DNA from: Lepidostoma basale | Taxonomy: Eukaryota; Arthropoda; Insecta; Trichoptera; Lepidostomatidae | Assembly (NCBI GenBank): GCA_022606425.2 | Contig: JAHDVF020000068.1 | Coordinates: 1,488,001-1,552,000 of the forward strand | Reading direction: 5' to 3' | DNA: 64,000 nucleotides | Part shown: positions 41,405 through 52,139 of the stretch, in pieces | How positions within the stretch are numbered: the first letter of the stretch is position 1 | Layout: each line of letters begins with the position of its first letter | Notes under the pieces: generated by a model | Seen by the model: the letters and a program-made list of their open reading frames with translations, nothing else | What the model was told of the DNA's origin: nothing | The model's database searches: none | Program-made: the position numbers and the translations under genes

Positions 41405-42115
41405 AAACATGACAGTCTGCAACATTAGTGTAAACGGTGAAAATCTGGAACAAGTGGATGAATTTGTTTATTTAGGAAGTATGTTTACAAAGGATGGGAG
41501 GGTGGAGAAGGATATTGAAAGAAGGGTTGGGGCAGGCAACAGAATAAATGGTGCACTTAAAGTTGTCATCGCAAACAAAAGCCTATCCAAAAAAGCTAAG
41601 ATGGCAGTGCACAATGGTGTTCTTGTGCCGACCCTAATGTATGGAAGTGAAGCATGGAACTGGCAAAAGAAGGATGAAAGTAGAATAAATGCAGTAGAAA
41701 TGAGATCTCTAAAACGAATGTGTGGCAAATCTGTTTATGATAGAGTGACAAATGCAATTATAAGAAGTGAATGTGGTGCGAATGAAAGTGTTATGAACAA
41801 AATAAGGAAAGGGTCATTAAGATGGTTTGGACACATGGAAAGAATGAGTGAAGACAGAATGGTAAAGAAGGTATATGTAAACGGCGTGAATGGAGCTAGA
41901 AGTAGAGGAAGGCCAAGGAAAACGTGGCACGATCAAATCAATCAAATATTGAATGTCGGTCACGTGAGGAGTCGGAAAAATTGACGTGCGTGCATGACAA
42001 GATGTATGAATGTAGAGGAAGCGAGAGACGTATGTCAGGACAGAACAGTGTGGCGTTCCATTCTTTCTGCCTACCCCTCCGGGGAGACGGCGTGATGGTA
42101 AGTTAGTTAGTTAAT
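41405..42115 (+). pseudogene. RTE-A 5'-truncated copy, nearly identical to the full-length one
   Basis: The frame 41409-41984 starts MTVCNISVNGENLEQVDEFV and follows the full-length protein closely. I count six amino-acid differences (Y for N, K for R, Y for F, I for S, S for N, K for R). A TGA replaces CGA after RKN, so ~40 C-terminal residues are lost. The rest of the sequence continues unbroken to GGTAAGTTAGTTAGTTAA. Confidence 0.95.
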
Positions 42116-42855
42116 ATTTTTGTTTTTAACTCAAACATCATGGAACAACGATTTTTTAAGCAAAATACTTACTAAAAATCGTATTTTTCGCATGAAAAAA
42201 ATTACGGAAACTTCTGTTCGCATCTTCGGACCTGAGGTTATTTTGGAGGCATCAAATTTTCCGCCCTCGTTTGCAAATAAGTTGATCATAAAAAAAAAAC
42301 TGAATCAAAGGACGTAGGAATGGACCAGTTAAATGGAACGATCGCAATCACGAAATAAGTTTATTTTCTGGAATTGAACCTAGGCATATCATGCCCGAGT
42401 TACCCCTGTGCTTTCCCCAATAAAATGACAAATGTAAGATGCTTCCACAAACAAAAAATATTTTCAGCACCCCTTGATAAAATGGCGGACAAGCTAGATA
42501 AGAAAAGTCTGACATTTGTCTTTCATCCCTTAGAATGAGATGAGAATCGATCGCAGTAAATGCGAATTGTCTCAAACGTCGTCTGGCCCATAGTTTGAGC
42601 GCTTTTCTCATATCCGATATTGATAAGATCCGAAATTGAGTTCTAGAAAAAAGTTACCCCTAGCTTCAAGTAGGGGTGTATATTTTACGATCTCATTGAA
42701 ACAGATGAATAAAATATTTCATAGGTGGCTTCTTTTTTATATTTATAGAACGTATATGTATGTAAATTTTAAATTCAAAGTTTTTCCCATAAATTACGTT
42801 ATATTATATACGAGTATGTAAATAGTGTTGTATTTTGAGTATTAAAAAAAAAAAA
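42116..42855. other. No gene recognised
   Basis: 42120-42620 is less AT-rich and has frames on both strands of 65-87 codons, none recognisable. It could hold unique host sequence, but nothing supports an exon. Confidence 0.35.
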
Positions 42856-43562
42856 AAACTAACTTAATAATTATCATGCCGTCTCCCCGAAGGGGTAGGC
42901 AGAAAGAATGGACTTCCACACTTTTCTTTCCTGACATATTTCTCTCGCTTCCTCAACATTTATACATCGTATCATGCACGCGCGTCGAAATTTCTGACTC
43001 CTCACGTGGCCGACATTCAATGTTTGATTTATTTGATCGTGCCACGTTTTCCTCGATCATCCTCTATTTCTGGTTCCATTTGCATGGTAAACATATTTTT
43101 TTTGGGTACCATTCTTTCTTCATTCATTATTTCTATATGTCAAAACCTTATAAATGATCATTTCATTATTTTAATCATAACACCATCATTCGCACCGCAT
43201 TCACTACCTATATTTTAATTCGACACTCTATCATACACAGAGTAACACACATTCGTCTAAGAGATCTCATTTCTACTTCATTTATTCTATTTTCATCCTT
43301 CTTTTGCCAGTTCCATGCTTCGCTTTCATACATAAGGGTCGGTAGAAAAACACCATTGTGCATTGCCATTATAGCTTTTTTGTATAGGTTTTTGTTTGCG
43401 ATGACATCTTTAAATGCACCATTCACTTTGTTGCCTGCCCCAACCCTTCTTTCAATATCCCTCTCCACTCGCCCATCTTTTGTAGCCATACTACCTAAAT
43501 ACACGAATTCATCTTCTAGCTCCAAATTTTCACCATTCACGCTTATGTTGCAGTATTTTTTC
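42856..43562 (-). pseudogene. RTE-A copy, 5'-truncated, frameshifted
   Basis: The minus frame 43208-43540 reads MNGENLELEDEFVYLGSMAT, KDGRVERDIERRVGAGNKVN, GAFKDVIANKNLYKKAIMAM and MRSLRRMC, then shifts. The last part, down to RTCMMRCINVEEARE and the CCCCTTCGGGGAGACGGC end, is on another frame. The tail reads AACTAACTTAATAATTATC, degraded. Confidence 0.88.
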
Positions 43563-43744
43563 TTTTAATGTTGTTAATTGATATTTCTAGGTGGACGATT
43601 ATAAATAATTCAAATAATAAATATAAAAATATTGGGTAATTCCTTTATAACATACTATATTATATTTATTTTTATTCCGCAAAAGCAAGTGGAAATAAAT
43701 AAATATATATATTAAAAATAAATTCAAACACTTTTCACTTAGTA

Positions 43745-43870
43745 TAAACCACTTTATTGAGTTTTTAGCGCCAACCGGTTTCACTCTGTAGCGAGCTTCT
43801 TCAGGGCTACACATAAAAAGTTTGTGTATAGCCCTGAGGAAGTTCGCTACATAGTGAAATTAGTTATACT
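43745..43870. repeat. FB7 fold-back element with hammerhead-like motifs on both arms
   Basis: The left arm (minus) carries a complete hammerhead-like core. The right arm (plus) has GCCCTGAGGAAGTTCGCTAC, ATAGTGAAATTAGTT, a decayed version. The loop is ~20 bases. The outer left part continues ACCACTTTATTGAG. Confidence 0.75.
43766..43809 (-). ncRNA. Hammerhead-ribozyme-like motif, consensus core (FB7)
   Basis: On the minus strand: TAGCC, box CTGAAGA (fits CUGANGA exactly), hairpin AGCTC-GCTACA-GAGT with a bulged G, GAAA, self-complementary ACCGGT, T as cleavage base (GUU), then GGCGCTA. GGC pairs with GCC, and TA with TA beyond a two-base internal loop. All core residues of the hammerhead are present. 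No experiment is implied. Confidence 0.55.
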
Positions 43871-44014
43871 CGTAAATTATAGTGTTTAATCAATTCTTTA
43901 ATATCAGCCAGCAATGGTTTCAAAGTTTAAATACATATTATTAAGGAGTTTGTATATTTTTATTGTAAAGAATCAAAAATAATTTTTGGGCGGAGACTTT
44001 CAAAGATTATATCT

Positions 44015-44490
44015 TTTTCTTCTTCTTTCCGTGTCCTTTCAGGCCTCCCTATAGTTGACTATCACCCTTGAGTAGGCCTACCTGTCCTGGGCAGCCAGGA
44101 ACAGCTCCTCCACGGTTCTTAGCCCTGTCCACTCTCGATGTTCCTCAGCCAGGAAACCTGCCTTCTCCCAACACCTCGTCGACCCTCAATCTTACCCTCC
44201 AAGATCAGATGTAACAGTGCGTACTTTTCGCCTCTCAGAACATGGCCTAAGTAGGACACCTTACGGACTTTGATGTTGGTCAGCAACTCTCTGTCAACTC
44301 TGGCTCTATGGAGAATGTTTGTGTTGCTGACCATGTCAGTCCAGGAGATGCGTAACATCCTTCGGTGTATCCATATCTCAAAGGCCTCTAATCGGTTCAT
44401 AATATTGACTTTAAGGGTCCATGACTCCACCCCGTATAACAGCAATGACCAAACGTAGCTTCTGATCATTCTGACCATTCTTTGTCGTAA
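44015..44490 (-). pseudogene. RTE-B C-terminal region, open frame
   Basis: The minus frame 44119-44478 reads IRSYVWSLLLYGVESWTLKV, NIMNRLEAFEIWIHRRMLRI, SWTDMVSNTNILHRARVDRE, VRKVSYLGHVLRGEKYALLH, LILEGKIEGRRGVGRRQVSW and LRNIE. This is the best preserved RTE-B peptide here. The tail is a GAA repeat at 44015-44028. The RT core is missing. Confidence 0.88.
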
Positions 44491-44569
44491 TCGTATTGAG
44501 CACCATTAAGATTTTATAATCCATTTTATTTATTAAATATTTATGCATTTTTCAAAACGTTTCTGAGGT

Positions 44570-44620
44570 GACCTCCATCATTCTATTTGCCTACCCCTGT
44601 GAAAAAAGGCGTGATGGTTT
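44570..44620 (+). mobile_element. RTE-A extreme 3' end fragment
   Basis: CCATCATTCTATTTGCCTAC and AAAGGCGTGATGGTTTA match the last ~45 bases of RTE-A. Very short, so it is either a strongly truncated insertion or a relic. Confidence 0.5.
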
Positions 44621-44639
44621 ATTTTTGTTGTTGTTAAAC

Positions 44640-45455
44640 TATTTGCCAGCGATTCTTTCTGGACTTGGACTTGGATTTGGATCTTCTGGCTTACAGAGGT
44701 TCAGCTCATGTGGCTATTCCTCTTACGTCTGATGGGAACATTGTTGGAAGGTGATTTGGTGGGTTTTTAGTTTATTCGGGGGCATGATTTGTGTGGCCCG
44801 TAGTGTTCCTCTGAAGGAGAATCGATTTTGGGCGCTTGTGGCGGCTGGAAGTGTTTGGGTCGTAATTAGAGAGGTCTTTTATTGTGGGGTTGGGATGTGA
44901 AGGGAGTCCTTTGTAAAAACGTTCGGCAAGTTTCAGAATGAATTCATCTATCATCGGGATTCCCGATTCTAGGTGCAGTTGTGTAATCCTGGTCCATGAA
45001 GGCGCACTAAGCGATAAAAGGATAGCCTTATTTTGCAGGATTTGGAGTTTTTGTATGTGATTCGAAGCTGCATAGCCCCAGATTGGGGCTGCATAAGTGA
45101 AGATTGGCCTTATAACCGTTTTGTATATCAGGAGTTTATTGTCGATGCTTAGTTTACTGTTTCTAGCTAACATTGGGTAGAGGGCTGAGATTGCTTTTGA
45201 CGCGGCTTTGACTTTATTTGTAATGTGTGGCCTCCATGTCAGCTTAGAATCCAAGGTAACCCCAAGGTATTTGATTGTTTTGGTCCAAAGAACGTCTTGG
45301 CCGAACATTTTTATGTTGGGAATGTTTGGAGGAATGTGTCTTTTACTGAAAAGGGTCGCTGCGCTTTTACTCGGGTTGATGGTAGCGATTCCTTCTGCAT
45401 ACACAGTAATAGTATTGAATAATTTAAGCAAGTACTTACAGTGTAAAAACTAAAA
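44640..45455 (-). pseudogene. Jockey-like LINE RT C-terminus
   Basis: The minus frame 44772-45431 is open: ATINPSKSAATLFSKRHIPP, TIKYLGVTLDSKLTWRPHIT, LLIYKTVIRPIFTYAAPIWG, YAASNHIQKLQILQNKAILL and SAPSWTRITQLHLESGIPMI. These follow Jockey-clade proteins from just after the RT active site to the C-terminus. A ~130 bp 3' part follows to about 44640. A second 3' end is at 39215-39345. The YADD part is missing. Confidence 0.88.
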
Positions 45456-46011
45456 AAATGTAAATCGCGTAGCTTCTTGTGCAGAAGCAATTACTGGTGT
45501 CAGCATTCTAGTATATGGGTATTTATATTTACTTTCTTTTTTACGTACTAAAAGCTTTTTAAATGCAGTACATTTGAATAAATTACGAAGCACTTCTGAC
45601 GATGCACTTACTGTAAAAGATAATATAGTTTATTATGTACAAAATTGACAGTGAATGAACAATATAAAGTTTTTCTTAAAAATATTCTAAATTATTTATG
45701 AACAGTTTTTAATAATATGTTTAAAGGTTTTTATTACTTCATGGTCTTCATCTTAATTATTGTTTCTTGAACAAACATATTCCAACGAATCTATAATTTT
45801 TATTATTTAATGGATTTCTTTAATGAAATGTTACAAGTTAATAAACTTTGTAGGTTTACATATTACTCGTGTATTTATTATGTTACAAAATGAAATTAAA
45901 CTTTTGTTATTTTTTGATTATTTTTATAATTTTCTTCTTCTTTGAAGCAATGGCAAAAAAGCTTTATATTTTGCAAAATCGGTGGTAAAAAATCTTTTAT
46001 ATCCTCTTTCT
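45456..46011. other. No gene recognised
   Basis: AT-rich; no supported frame or repeat. Confidence 0.35.
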
Positions 46012-46642
46012 CTTGCCATCGAAGCATGTTTACAAGATATGGAAAAATGGAGAAGACATCGAAAAAAGGGTTGGTGCTGAGAATAAAATAAATGGCGCAC
46101 TCAAAGTCATTACTGCAAAATCCACAGAAGCAAATATAGCAGTACACAATGGAGTTCTTGTGCCAACCCTCATGTATGGAAGTAAAGCTTGGAACTTTCA
46201 AAAGAAGGATGAAACCAGGATAAACGCCGCAGAAATGAGATCACTAAGAATAATGTGCGGGAAACGTTGTATGGTAGAATACCGAACGATGAAATAAGAA
46301 AGAAATATAAGGCAGATGACTGCATCATGGATAAAATTAAAAAAGGATCCCCGAAATGGTTTGGACATATGTAACGAATGGATGAGAGTATAATAGTAAA
46401 AAAGTTGTACACAAGCAGCGTGAGTGGGAAAAGAAGCTGAGGATGACCGAGGAAAACATGGCATGACCAAATTAATCAATTACTAAAAGGCGACCACATT
46501 CGAAGTCGGAATAATCGAATAATGCGTGCATGGTACGATGTATATAGTGTAGAGGAAGCCCGAAGGTATGCCAGGACAGAGCATTGTGGCGATCCATACT
46601 CTCTGCCTAACCCTCCGGGGAAATGGCGTGATGGTTAGTTAG
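46012..46642 (+). pseudogene. RTE-A2 copy, 5'-truncated
   Basis: The frame 46013-46297 reads EDIEKRVGAENKINGALKVI, AVHNGVLVPTLMYGSKAWNF, QKKDETRINAAEMRSLRIMC. A shift near 46270 and stops (GHM then stop) follow. The C-terminus is recognisable to GKTWHDQINQLLKGDHIRSR. It ends GGCGTGATGGTTAGTTAG. Subfamily features match 21411-21985. Confidence 0.88.
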
Positions 46643-46724
46643 TTTTCTCTTGCCATTGGAAGATTCGGCCGACTGTGTATCGTTTCCAAGGGTGCCAAAT
46701 GTTTAATCAAGACATTACCCCAGA

Positions 46725-47010
46725 AAAGTATAAATAATAATTAAATAAAACGATTTTTTTTAACTACTTCCACTTTTGTCTTTATTTAGACAGCGACCGG
46801 TTTCTCCAGGCTCGCTGGCATCGACAGACTGGTCAATCGACGGTCAATCGGTCATCGACGGACCAGTCTGTCGATGCCAGCGAGCCTGGCGAAACCGGTC
46901 GCTGTCTAAATAAAGACAAAAGTGGAAGTAGTAAAAAAACATCGTTTTATTTAATTATTATTTAAAATGAACTTCCATCAAGAGATTTCAATAAAATCAT
47001 TTGATTATCC
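46725..47010. repeat. FB1 fold-back element, two arms
   Basis: The left arm runs from TAATAATTAAATAAAACGAT through AACTACTTCCACTTTTGTCT to GACAGCGACCGGTTTC. The right arm returns GAAACCGGTCGCTGTCTAAA to AACTTCCATCAAGAGATTTC. The loop has three short copies of a GGTCAATCG-like word. Each arm has a hammerhead-like motif. Confidence 0.9.
46864..46904 (+). ncRNA. Hammerhead-ribozyme-like motif (FB1)
   Basis: CAGT, box CTGTCGA (A6 changed to U), extra T, hairpin GCCAG-CGAGC-CTGGC, GAAA, self-complementary ACCGGT, C as cleavage base (GUC), then GCTG, which pairs with CAGT (one G-U). The same motif, minus strand, is at about 46795-46838, and another copy is at 56283-56323. Confidence 0.45.
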
Positions 47011-47099
47011 AGAAAATTATGACTCTTACCAATAATGACTTTTATTATTTAAGACTAGTTTTTGTTAAAAATATAATGTATACAAAATTTATTTTAGAT

Positions 47100-47235
47100 A
47101 AACTTAAGGCGGTAACACTGTGGAATTCCATAATGACGAATTTTTATGAATTAAAACACTGTTTTTTCCACTTTTCAACTCAAAATTGAAAAAACAGTAT
47201 TTTTATTAAAAAAAAAATCGTATACATAATTATAA
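47100..47235. repeat. FB3 fold-back, shortened
   Basis: TAACACTGTGGAATTCCATA, then AAAACACTGTTTTTTCCACT form the left arm. The right arm is AAATTGAAAAAACAGTATTT. The hammerhead-like centre is absent. Confidence 0.7.
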
Positions 47236-47559
47236 ACAAAAATGAAATCCTTGTGATATTCCATTGCCGTAAGACAGGGTAACTAATTGCCCCACCGACT
47301 TTAGTGATGTAATGATTAACCACATCTTCAGGGGGACGGGACCGCGAAATTATTATTAATGCCGACGAAACGAAGTTCGCTAAACAAATTTAATTTATCA
47401 ATTGGAGAGGACGCAGGGTCGTAATTTTTTAACTTGGCGCCTGACTTTAAGAATAAAAATTATATTTATTCTTAATTATGACGATAAATTATCCAAAACA
47501 AACACTAATATATCGAATCAGTTTCATGTTTTACTTCTATTCTTAAGGATCGCTACAAA
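47236..47559. other. No gene recognised
   Basis: No supported frame; sequence up to the left end of the mariner-like element. Confidence 0.3.
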
Positions 47560-48744
47560 TAAAGGGTCATCCAATAAGGACGGGTCGATGTTGACAGGCT
47601 GTGGCGGCCATGTTATTTTTGCAACGTCTGTCAAATCTATTGTTTATTATTTACTCACTGTAAGTTACACGTCCAAATGATAAAACTTTATTTTTAATTG
47701 TATCTCAATAGAGACGAAGACGCGAACTGGAAACTGAATATGGATGATCAAGGTGTTTACAGGACTTATGACCTGTCATTGGTTGGGTTAAGCGCACGCT
47801 TTATGTAATTACAACATTCCCCATTCCACCTTTGTTATTATGATCATGCATGACAAATTTTGGAAGATGTATATAAACTTCAAATCCATATCTATCTTCA
47901 CGTGTCAGTTTTAATTGGCCATCTATGTAGATTTGATTGCACTTGTGAATCTTTTCAAGATTAATCTATACAACCGACCTACTAACGCCATCTATGGAGA
48001 ATGATTTTCGGCATTTAGCAAACTACCTTATTAACACAATGCGAAGGCTGTCGCCTATTAACGTATTGTTAGAAGCCGCCAGGAGTATTATTCCATTCTA
48101 TATGCCAAAGAATTGACCAGAATAATTACAAATATTTGTGAATGTATACTTATAAGTATACATTCACAAAAACTTTATTATCAAAATTACTGTTCGTTAG
48201 TGCAAACGCTGCGCCCATTTTACGGCAGACGCGGTGGCCCTTCAAAATCAACTCTCCGACGTTTGGTGGTTAAATTCGAGACGACTACTTTTGCAAACAA
48301 TTATATTTATACGTGAAAGGAACGCCAGATTGGCCGAGAACATCGCCGGTGTCCGTGAAAGTGTGCAGGAGAACCCGAGGTAGTCAATTCTTCACCGTGC
48401 TCAAGAATTCGGCCTTTCGTGGACTTGACGGATTATATCCAATTTATTTTCTTCCGAATTGAACGATATGGACGTTTTCTCAAGTCACAGATTTATGTTA
48501 ATAAGCCCCAATCGACAGACGCCTTCAAAGTCGAAATAACCCAGGCCATCGCTCAATTTCATCCGGATCTATGCAGCAGAGTCATTGAAAATTGGACTTT
48601 TCGGATCCGTGCCACCGTGCAAAGCTGCAACAGATATTTGAACAATGACGTATTTTGCACATAATGGCATACATGGGCCTTTCAAATATACAGCTTATTT
48701 TATTCCATTTCAACATCGACCCGTCCTTATTGGATGACCCTTTA
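47560..48744 (+). mobile_element. Mariner-like DNA transposon, internally deleted, carrying a Q repeat
   Basis: Perfect 35 bp terminal inverted repeats lie at 47560-47594 and 48710-48744 (TAAAGGGTCATCCAATAAGG...), with TA at both ends, the usual Tc1/mariner target. Between about 48190 and 48665 lies a decayed transposase. The helix-turn-helix part reads QTLRPFYGRRGGPSKSTLRR, then ESVQENPR in another frame. The C-terminus reads QIYVNKPQSTDAFKVEITQA and DLCSRVIENWTFRIRA. The catalytic DD(E/D) part is deleted between them. It cannot make an active enzyme. Confidence 0.92.
47693..48168 (+). mobile_element. Q repeat inserted in the mariner-like element, 11 bp duplication
   Basis: AAAACTTTATT flanks it at 47682-47692 and 48169-48179. 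The body is ~95 percent like 59641-60084 by eye, with the ACAGGACTTATGACCTGTCA core and GCCATCTATGGAGAATGATT. Its 3' end has a 36 bp perfect palindrome at 48135-48170 that the other copies lack. Confidence 0.92.
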
Positions 48745-48914
48745 CATACAATTGCGCACTTCTATATCAACTTTTTAGGTTAAACTTTTGTTGCGATAAG
48801 ATTTTTAAGCACACTTTTCAGGCAATTGCCGGCATTTTTTTTTTTTTCAGAATTTCTCTTAAATTGCGTTGCAAACACAATTACTTTGTTTTATTTTTAA
48901 CCGCATTCCTAGTG

Positions 48915-49275
48915 ACTGGGGGTCATCTCTTTCCCGGAAAATATCCACAATGGCCTACCATCCGCTCTTGTCACCGGTGAACCTTCAGGCTACAACTGTT
49001 GAGATGCCAGTCAGCTTTCTGATTTGATCGAACCAGTGGCTCGGTGGCAATCCATGGGGTCGCTTTCACTCTTTTGTCACTTATTATTAGATTTTAAGAC
49101 TGTCCCGATCTCTCTAGGCTAATTGACCTAAATATTTTAACATTCCCGGAGACCACATCCTCGAGAGAGTCTTGCCCTGACACCCAGCTGGATACGGATC
49201 GATTAGTTTGTTTTTTTGCCCTAGGTATGCACATCATTCGTCGTAAACACCATATCTGGAATGAATCGATTTTGA
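48915..49275 (-). mobile_element. RTE-like C-terminal fragment
   Basis: The minus strand reads MFKIDSFQIWCLRRMMCIPR, AKKQTN, then in other frames SHWFDQIRKLTGIS and FTGDKSGW. This matches the EAFE-W-RRM-RIPW region and the C-terminal DQIR block of RTE-type proteins. Frameshifted throughout. Confidence 0.65.
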
Positions 49276-49842
49276 ACATATCATATAATAATAATAAATT
49301 GGATAATTTATAAAGCGCCATTTTTATGAATTGCTCATCTCAAGGGCGCTGTAGAAGATGCTCCGTTTTATCAACTAGATAATAATAATAATGATAAAAT
49401 ATATATAATATATAAACATATTTAGTATGAGGGCTGCACCCGACGAAATCGATCAGCCCTTCCTGTCAGGAAATGATAATTTGAAAAGGTGCGTTTTGAG
49501 TCTCGATCTAAACTCTGATTGATTCTCAATGCACTTAAGGTCTGCTGGAAGACTGTTCCAGGCTGAAGGGCCGGCTACCGCGAAGGCTCGGTCGCCAAAG
49601 TTTGTGCTTGGACAGCGTTTTGGCACAGTCAATCTACCGATCGCAGAAGACTTAGCTGATCGCAATGTAGACTGTCTAGCATTCAGGTTCTCGTTGATGC
49701 AGAGTTCAGATATATAAGCTGGTGCCATTCCATGCAACGCCTTATAGACCGTCCAGCAGAGCTTGTATTGTATCCTTTCTGGACATTTCAGCCAGTGGAG
49801 CTCCTTAAGATGCTTGCATAGTCCATAATTCCCATTTGTATA
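49276..49842 (-). pseudogene. CR1/L2-like LINE C-terminus, open frame
   Basis: The minus frame from about 49842 to 49453 is open: NYGLCKHLKELHWLKCPERI, QYKLCWTVYKALHGMAPAYI, SELCINENLNARQSTLRSAK, NFGDRAFAVAGPSAWNSLPA and RLKTHLFKLSFPDRKG. It is nearly identical to 39823-40338, which suggests recent copying. The 3' UTR ends in AATAATAATAAATTGG. The RT core is missing. Confidence 0.92.
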
Positions 49843-50754
49843 TGAATGTGTGTTAATACTATAATTAATATTTAATCGTTTTATCGAGGGATCTATACGA
49901 AAAACTGGTAAATACGTTTTTTTAAAATTAATTGTTCTGGTACAAAATTATACAGTTTTTTGTACGTTGAATCTGGTTCTGAATCAGAATATTTTCATAT
50001 TTTTTAAATATATTTTTTAATGTACTTTGTATACAACGCTCACTTTTTAAACAAATTAAATATCAAGTAATAATAAATATCAAATAATATCAAGTATAAA
50101 TATCTTCTTCAGTGATATTTTCTATAGATATTTCAAATATTATAAAGTAGTTTACAAAAATGGTCAGTTTTGACAGATGTTAGAACAAAAAATAATATCT
50201 TCAACCTCAACATGGAATAATATTTTGTGAATATAAGAAAACGCTCAATTAATTTTTTTCTCTAAATATATTTTTTATGCATTACTAGCACCCACACATA
50301 TTCATCCTTTTCGTGTCTTAGATGATGTTGAAATTGTCAATGTTAAAAATATTTTTTGAATTATTTTATGCTCAGCATATTTTTGTACCTCTAGTGTGAC
50401 CGGTCCTGCCGTAGGAGGTAGCTACTATGTTCTCTGCGGCATCTTCTCCATCAACAACGGCAATTAAGATAAGAGAAGGAAGCGCTCATTGGCCTGGCTG
50501 CTACACCCTATGATAGGGCACGGGTTTTCAGCTTCCCTTCTTATTATGGAACACTTTTTTTTACTTTACCGGAAAAATTCATATTCATGAATCTCTCATA
50601 AAACATTTCTAATACATGACTAAATTTTCTTCTAAGAAACCTGTTTATTCCAAATATTATCATAATAATAAAAAAACTATGTTTTTTTAATAACTGCTTC
50701 CACTTTTTATTCCACTCGAGTTTATTTACCAATTTAATAGTTTACCTTCTTTCT
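49843..50754. other. No gene recognised; GC-richer patch inside
   Basis: Mostly AT-rich. The patch 50395-50540 (GACCGGTCCTGCCGTAGGAG, GGCCTGGCTGCTACACCCTA) stands out but matches nothing else here. It could be an unrecognised repeat or host exon piece. Confidence 0.3.
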
Positions 50755-50925
50755 TCTTTTTCTTCTGATTGTAGATCTATGCTTTATTCTTGTGTAAAAG
50801 ACGACCAGCATTTTCTTCATCTCTTTGGTGGTCATCCTGGTGGTCGACGGCCCCTCTCGACGGATCACGATCTTATAAATTCTTGCTGGATCCATTCTCT
50901 CGATGTGAACTAAATCTTCAATTTT
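50755..50925 (-). mobile_element. RTE-like 3' end fragment
   Basis: The minus strand reads VHIERMDPARIYKIVIRREG, then a decayed GRP block and a K/R-rich end. It is the same family as 3218-3370. Confidence 0.55.
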
Positions 50926-51031
50926 GGAGGATTTGCTAATTTTTTTATCATTTTGCTACTCTTAATAGATGTTTGGTTCTGACCTTCTTTATAAAAATGT
51001 ATTAATTTCAAAGTTATTACTTATTAACAAA

Positions 51032-51215
51032 TATACTAACTAACTAACTAACCATCACGCCGTCTCCCCGAAACGGTAGGCAGAAAGAATGGACTGTCAC
51101 ACTTTAACCGATGCGGCACTCCTTCTCTTTTCGCCCCGCGGGAGACGCGGTGTGATGGATTGCGAACCTCATCGCCACCAACAGGCATCTCCCGCGCACA
51201 CTTCGATCGTGACAA
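51032..51215 (-). mobile_element. RTE-A-mini copy
   Basis: The tail ACTAACTAACTAACTAACC is at the left. The 3' block, junction (ACTGTCACACTTTAACCGAT), 5' block (TTCGCCCCGCGGGAGACGCG) and CGCGCACACTTCGATCGTG follow. The AT-rich leader is absent, so it begins at GATCGAAGTG, as some others do. Confidence 0.93.
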
Positions 51216-51524
51216 ACATATGAAAGTTTGATATTCATAATAATATAATATATTTTATCGTTATTCTTACCCTATTCGGAAAAAACGAACGAATTATGAA
51301 AATATTTTGAAATTTCTTACTAGAATTTAGTAGAAAAAATATAGTTTAATATTTGTATTATAAAATAATTTTTATTTTTATTTGTTCTTCTAACATACGA
51401 GTAGTTTACGTATTTTAATAGTTTAAATGAGCTATTCTAGTAGTAGATTAGCATTTTTAGTTGGATAAAGTATTTTTGTCGATGTTCGGTATTATAGTTA
51501 AAGTCAAACAAACCGCAAAGTGAC

Positions 51525-51780
51525 AATCACTTTGTGGTTAAACATTTTTTTTGTAAATATAAAAAATAAAGTTATCACTTTGTATTTTAAGTACAGAATA
51601 GTTATTATAATTGATGTAAATTTGTTTCGTTTATACCATAGCTTCATTAGGGCAAAATAAGTTCTTAATTGCCTTCTATGGTTGGATACATTGTAACTAG
51701 TTGGCTTCAATTATAGTGTAATTACCAATTTGATGTTAAAATGCAAAGTGTTAACTTATTATTATTTATATTTATGAATT
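51525..51780. repeat. FB4 fold-back element
   Basis: The left arm is TTATCACTTTGTATTTTAAG...GTAAATTTGTTTCGTTTATA. The right arm is ATTGTAACTAGTTGGCTTCA...TGTTAAAATGCAAAGTGTT. The left arm has, on the minus strand, CTAATGA and then GAAACAAATTT. Confidence 0.65.
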
Positions 51781-52139
51781 TAGGTATTCTAGTTGAAGCT
51801 ATTTGCTTAAGTTGAAGTATTATATTTAATTATATAATTTTTAAATATCTTTGTTTACGAGGGACTCAGGTTGATCCGCAAACATTCCTTAATTATTAGG
51901 TCACCTTAATAGACAACCTAAGGCGTAATAGGCTTGTAGTCCAATAACGGTGATTCGTAATATAATTAGACGCTCTTGGAAATTCTCTTGGAGAAAATAC
52001 AGAGTTAACCCATATTGAATCGAATCAAACAAGAGAAAATGTTATTTTGTTGTATCCTCATAGCACCATTTATTATCACATTTGTCAACAATTGGGTATA
52101 AAAACAATATTTTGAATTAATATTTGCACCTAATAAAAT

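Noticed and set aside
48200..48664. Active transposase gene
   Set aside because: The DNA-binding and C-terminal parts are in different frames and the catalytic part is missing.
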